From contig NZ_JACIIX010000003.1 in assembly GCF_014205675.1 (NCBI RefSeq), forward strand, positions 248,001 to 312,000: a DNA stretch of 64,000 nt, in the 5' to 3' direction. The notes beneath the pieces were generated by a model. That model did not search any database, was not told the origin of the DNA, and worked only from the letters and a program-made list of their open reading frames with translations. This DNA comes from Novispirillum itersonii (lineage in GTDB: Bacteria; Pseudomonadota; Alphaproteobacteria; Rhodospirillales; Rhodospirillaceae). Numbering within the stretch: the stretch's first letter is position 1; the number at the start of each line of letters is the position of its first letter. Below are positions 63,719 through 64,000 of the stretch, piece by piece. A program made the position numbers and the translations under genes.

Positions 63719-64000
63719 ATGCGAATTCTGTATCATCACTGGCTGTCACCGTTCGCACGGAAGGTCAGGCTGGTCCTTGGCGAGAAGCGTCTGGACGTCA
63801 CCGAAACCCTTCAGGCCGACTGGGACCGCAGTGACCAGTTTCTGGCGCTGAACCCGGCTGGGGAAGTTCCGGTTCTGATCGAGCCGAACGGGCTGGTCCT
63901 GTGCGATTCGCAGACCATCTGCGAATATCTGGAAGAAACCTATACCGAGGTGCCGCTGCTGCCGCGCTCGGTGCCGGAGCGGGCGGAAACCCGCCGTCTG
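63719..64000 (+). CDS. Glutathione S-transferase, N-terminal part
   Basis: 94 codons are in the window and the frame is still open. MRILYHHWLSPFARKVRLVLGEK gives the thioredoxin-fold start with the catalytic Ser/Cys region; NPAGEVPVLI is the cis-Pro motif and LCDSQTICEYLEE the GSH Ser/Asp site. Cytosolic GST, class not clear. AGGG stands 3 bases before ATG. Cut by the window edge. Confidence 0.9.
   Translation, partial: MRILYHHWLSPFARKVRLVLGEKRLDVTETLQADWDRSDQFLALNPAGEVPVLIEPNGLVLCDSQTICEYLEETYTEVPLLPRSVPERAETRRL

Overview
The window is a dense, high-GC stretch of chromosome, apparently from an alphaproteobacterium of the Rhodospirillales type (Magnetospirillum/Novispirillum-like; the genus is an inference). 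The placement rests on gene families and gene order: BamF-like DUF3035 lipoprotein, DUF1674 succinate dehydrogenase assembly factor, CarD regulator, TIGR02302/DUF4175 membrane protein, GTP-dependent PEP carboxykinase, PHB-type acetoacetyl-CoA reductase, and the order gpmI-envC-ctpA-divergent polysaccharide deacetylase-rppH. I see no insertion sequence, prophage, integrase, CRISPR array or rRNA. It reads as core chromosome with a few lineage-specific signalling genes.

Layout. 1-8455: end of lspA, a BamF-like lipoprotein, two M16 peptidases, pgi, mutL and a methyltransferase-fold protein. 8472-12084: htpX on the minus strand, then the SDH assembly factor, a thermonuclease-like protein and a repeat protein with no clear assignment. 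12421-17562: fdxA, a carD-type regulator, and the coupled run dapF-mtaB-ftsY. 17604-22508: an AmpG-like permease, then a compact signalling operon (receiver, CheC-like phosphatase, PAS-PAS-PAS-GAF-GGDEF cyclase). 22663-33513: cell envelope and division (gpmI, envC, ctpA, polysaccharide deacetylase, rppH, ftsK, lolA). 33966-36311: FAH-family hydrolase, xthA, gmhB and tRNA-Thr(CGU). 36575-41605: a PAS-GGDEF-EAL protein, a J-domain protein, pterin carbinolamine dehydratase and a small zinc peptidase. 41665-50330: orphan Lon-like protease, dapC, a coupled sirtuin/uracil-DNA glycosylase pair, LMW phosphatase, methyltransferase, thpR, arylesterase and ybbA. 50327-54543: methyltransferase, ybbP and a Bax-inhibitor-like protein. 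54794-64000: an acyltransferase-cNMP-binding fusion next to a V4R-domain protein, phbB, TIGR02302, pckG, a HugZ-like protein and a partial glutathione S-transferase.

How the genes work together. Envelope biogenesis dominates: LspA, the BamF-like lipoprotein and LolA (lipoproteins), EnvC, CtpA, AmpG and the DAP genes dapF/dapC (peptidoglycan), FtsY (targeting), FtsK (division), GmhB (LPS heptose). Central carbon metabolism is represented by pgi, gpmI, pckG and phbB. Two cyclic-di-GMP enzymes lie 14 kb apart: one looks like an active, feedback-inhibited cyclase, the other like a phosphodiesterase with a degenerate cyclase domain.

Most promising for new biology: (1) a predicted small RNA at about 33760-33848 with three stem-loops, C-rich loops and a terminator, preceded by an FNR/FixK-like box; (2) the acyltransferase/cyclic-nucleotide-binding fusion beside a V4R protein (54794-56523); (3) the receiver-CheC-diguanylate cyclase operon (19190-22508); (4) a structured, terminated RNA upstream of carD; (5) a perfect 19-bp hairpin ahead of the polysaccharide deacetylase gene. 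All functions are read from sequence motifs and family knowledge; no database search was possible.
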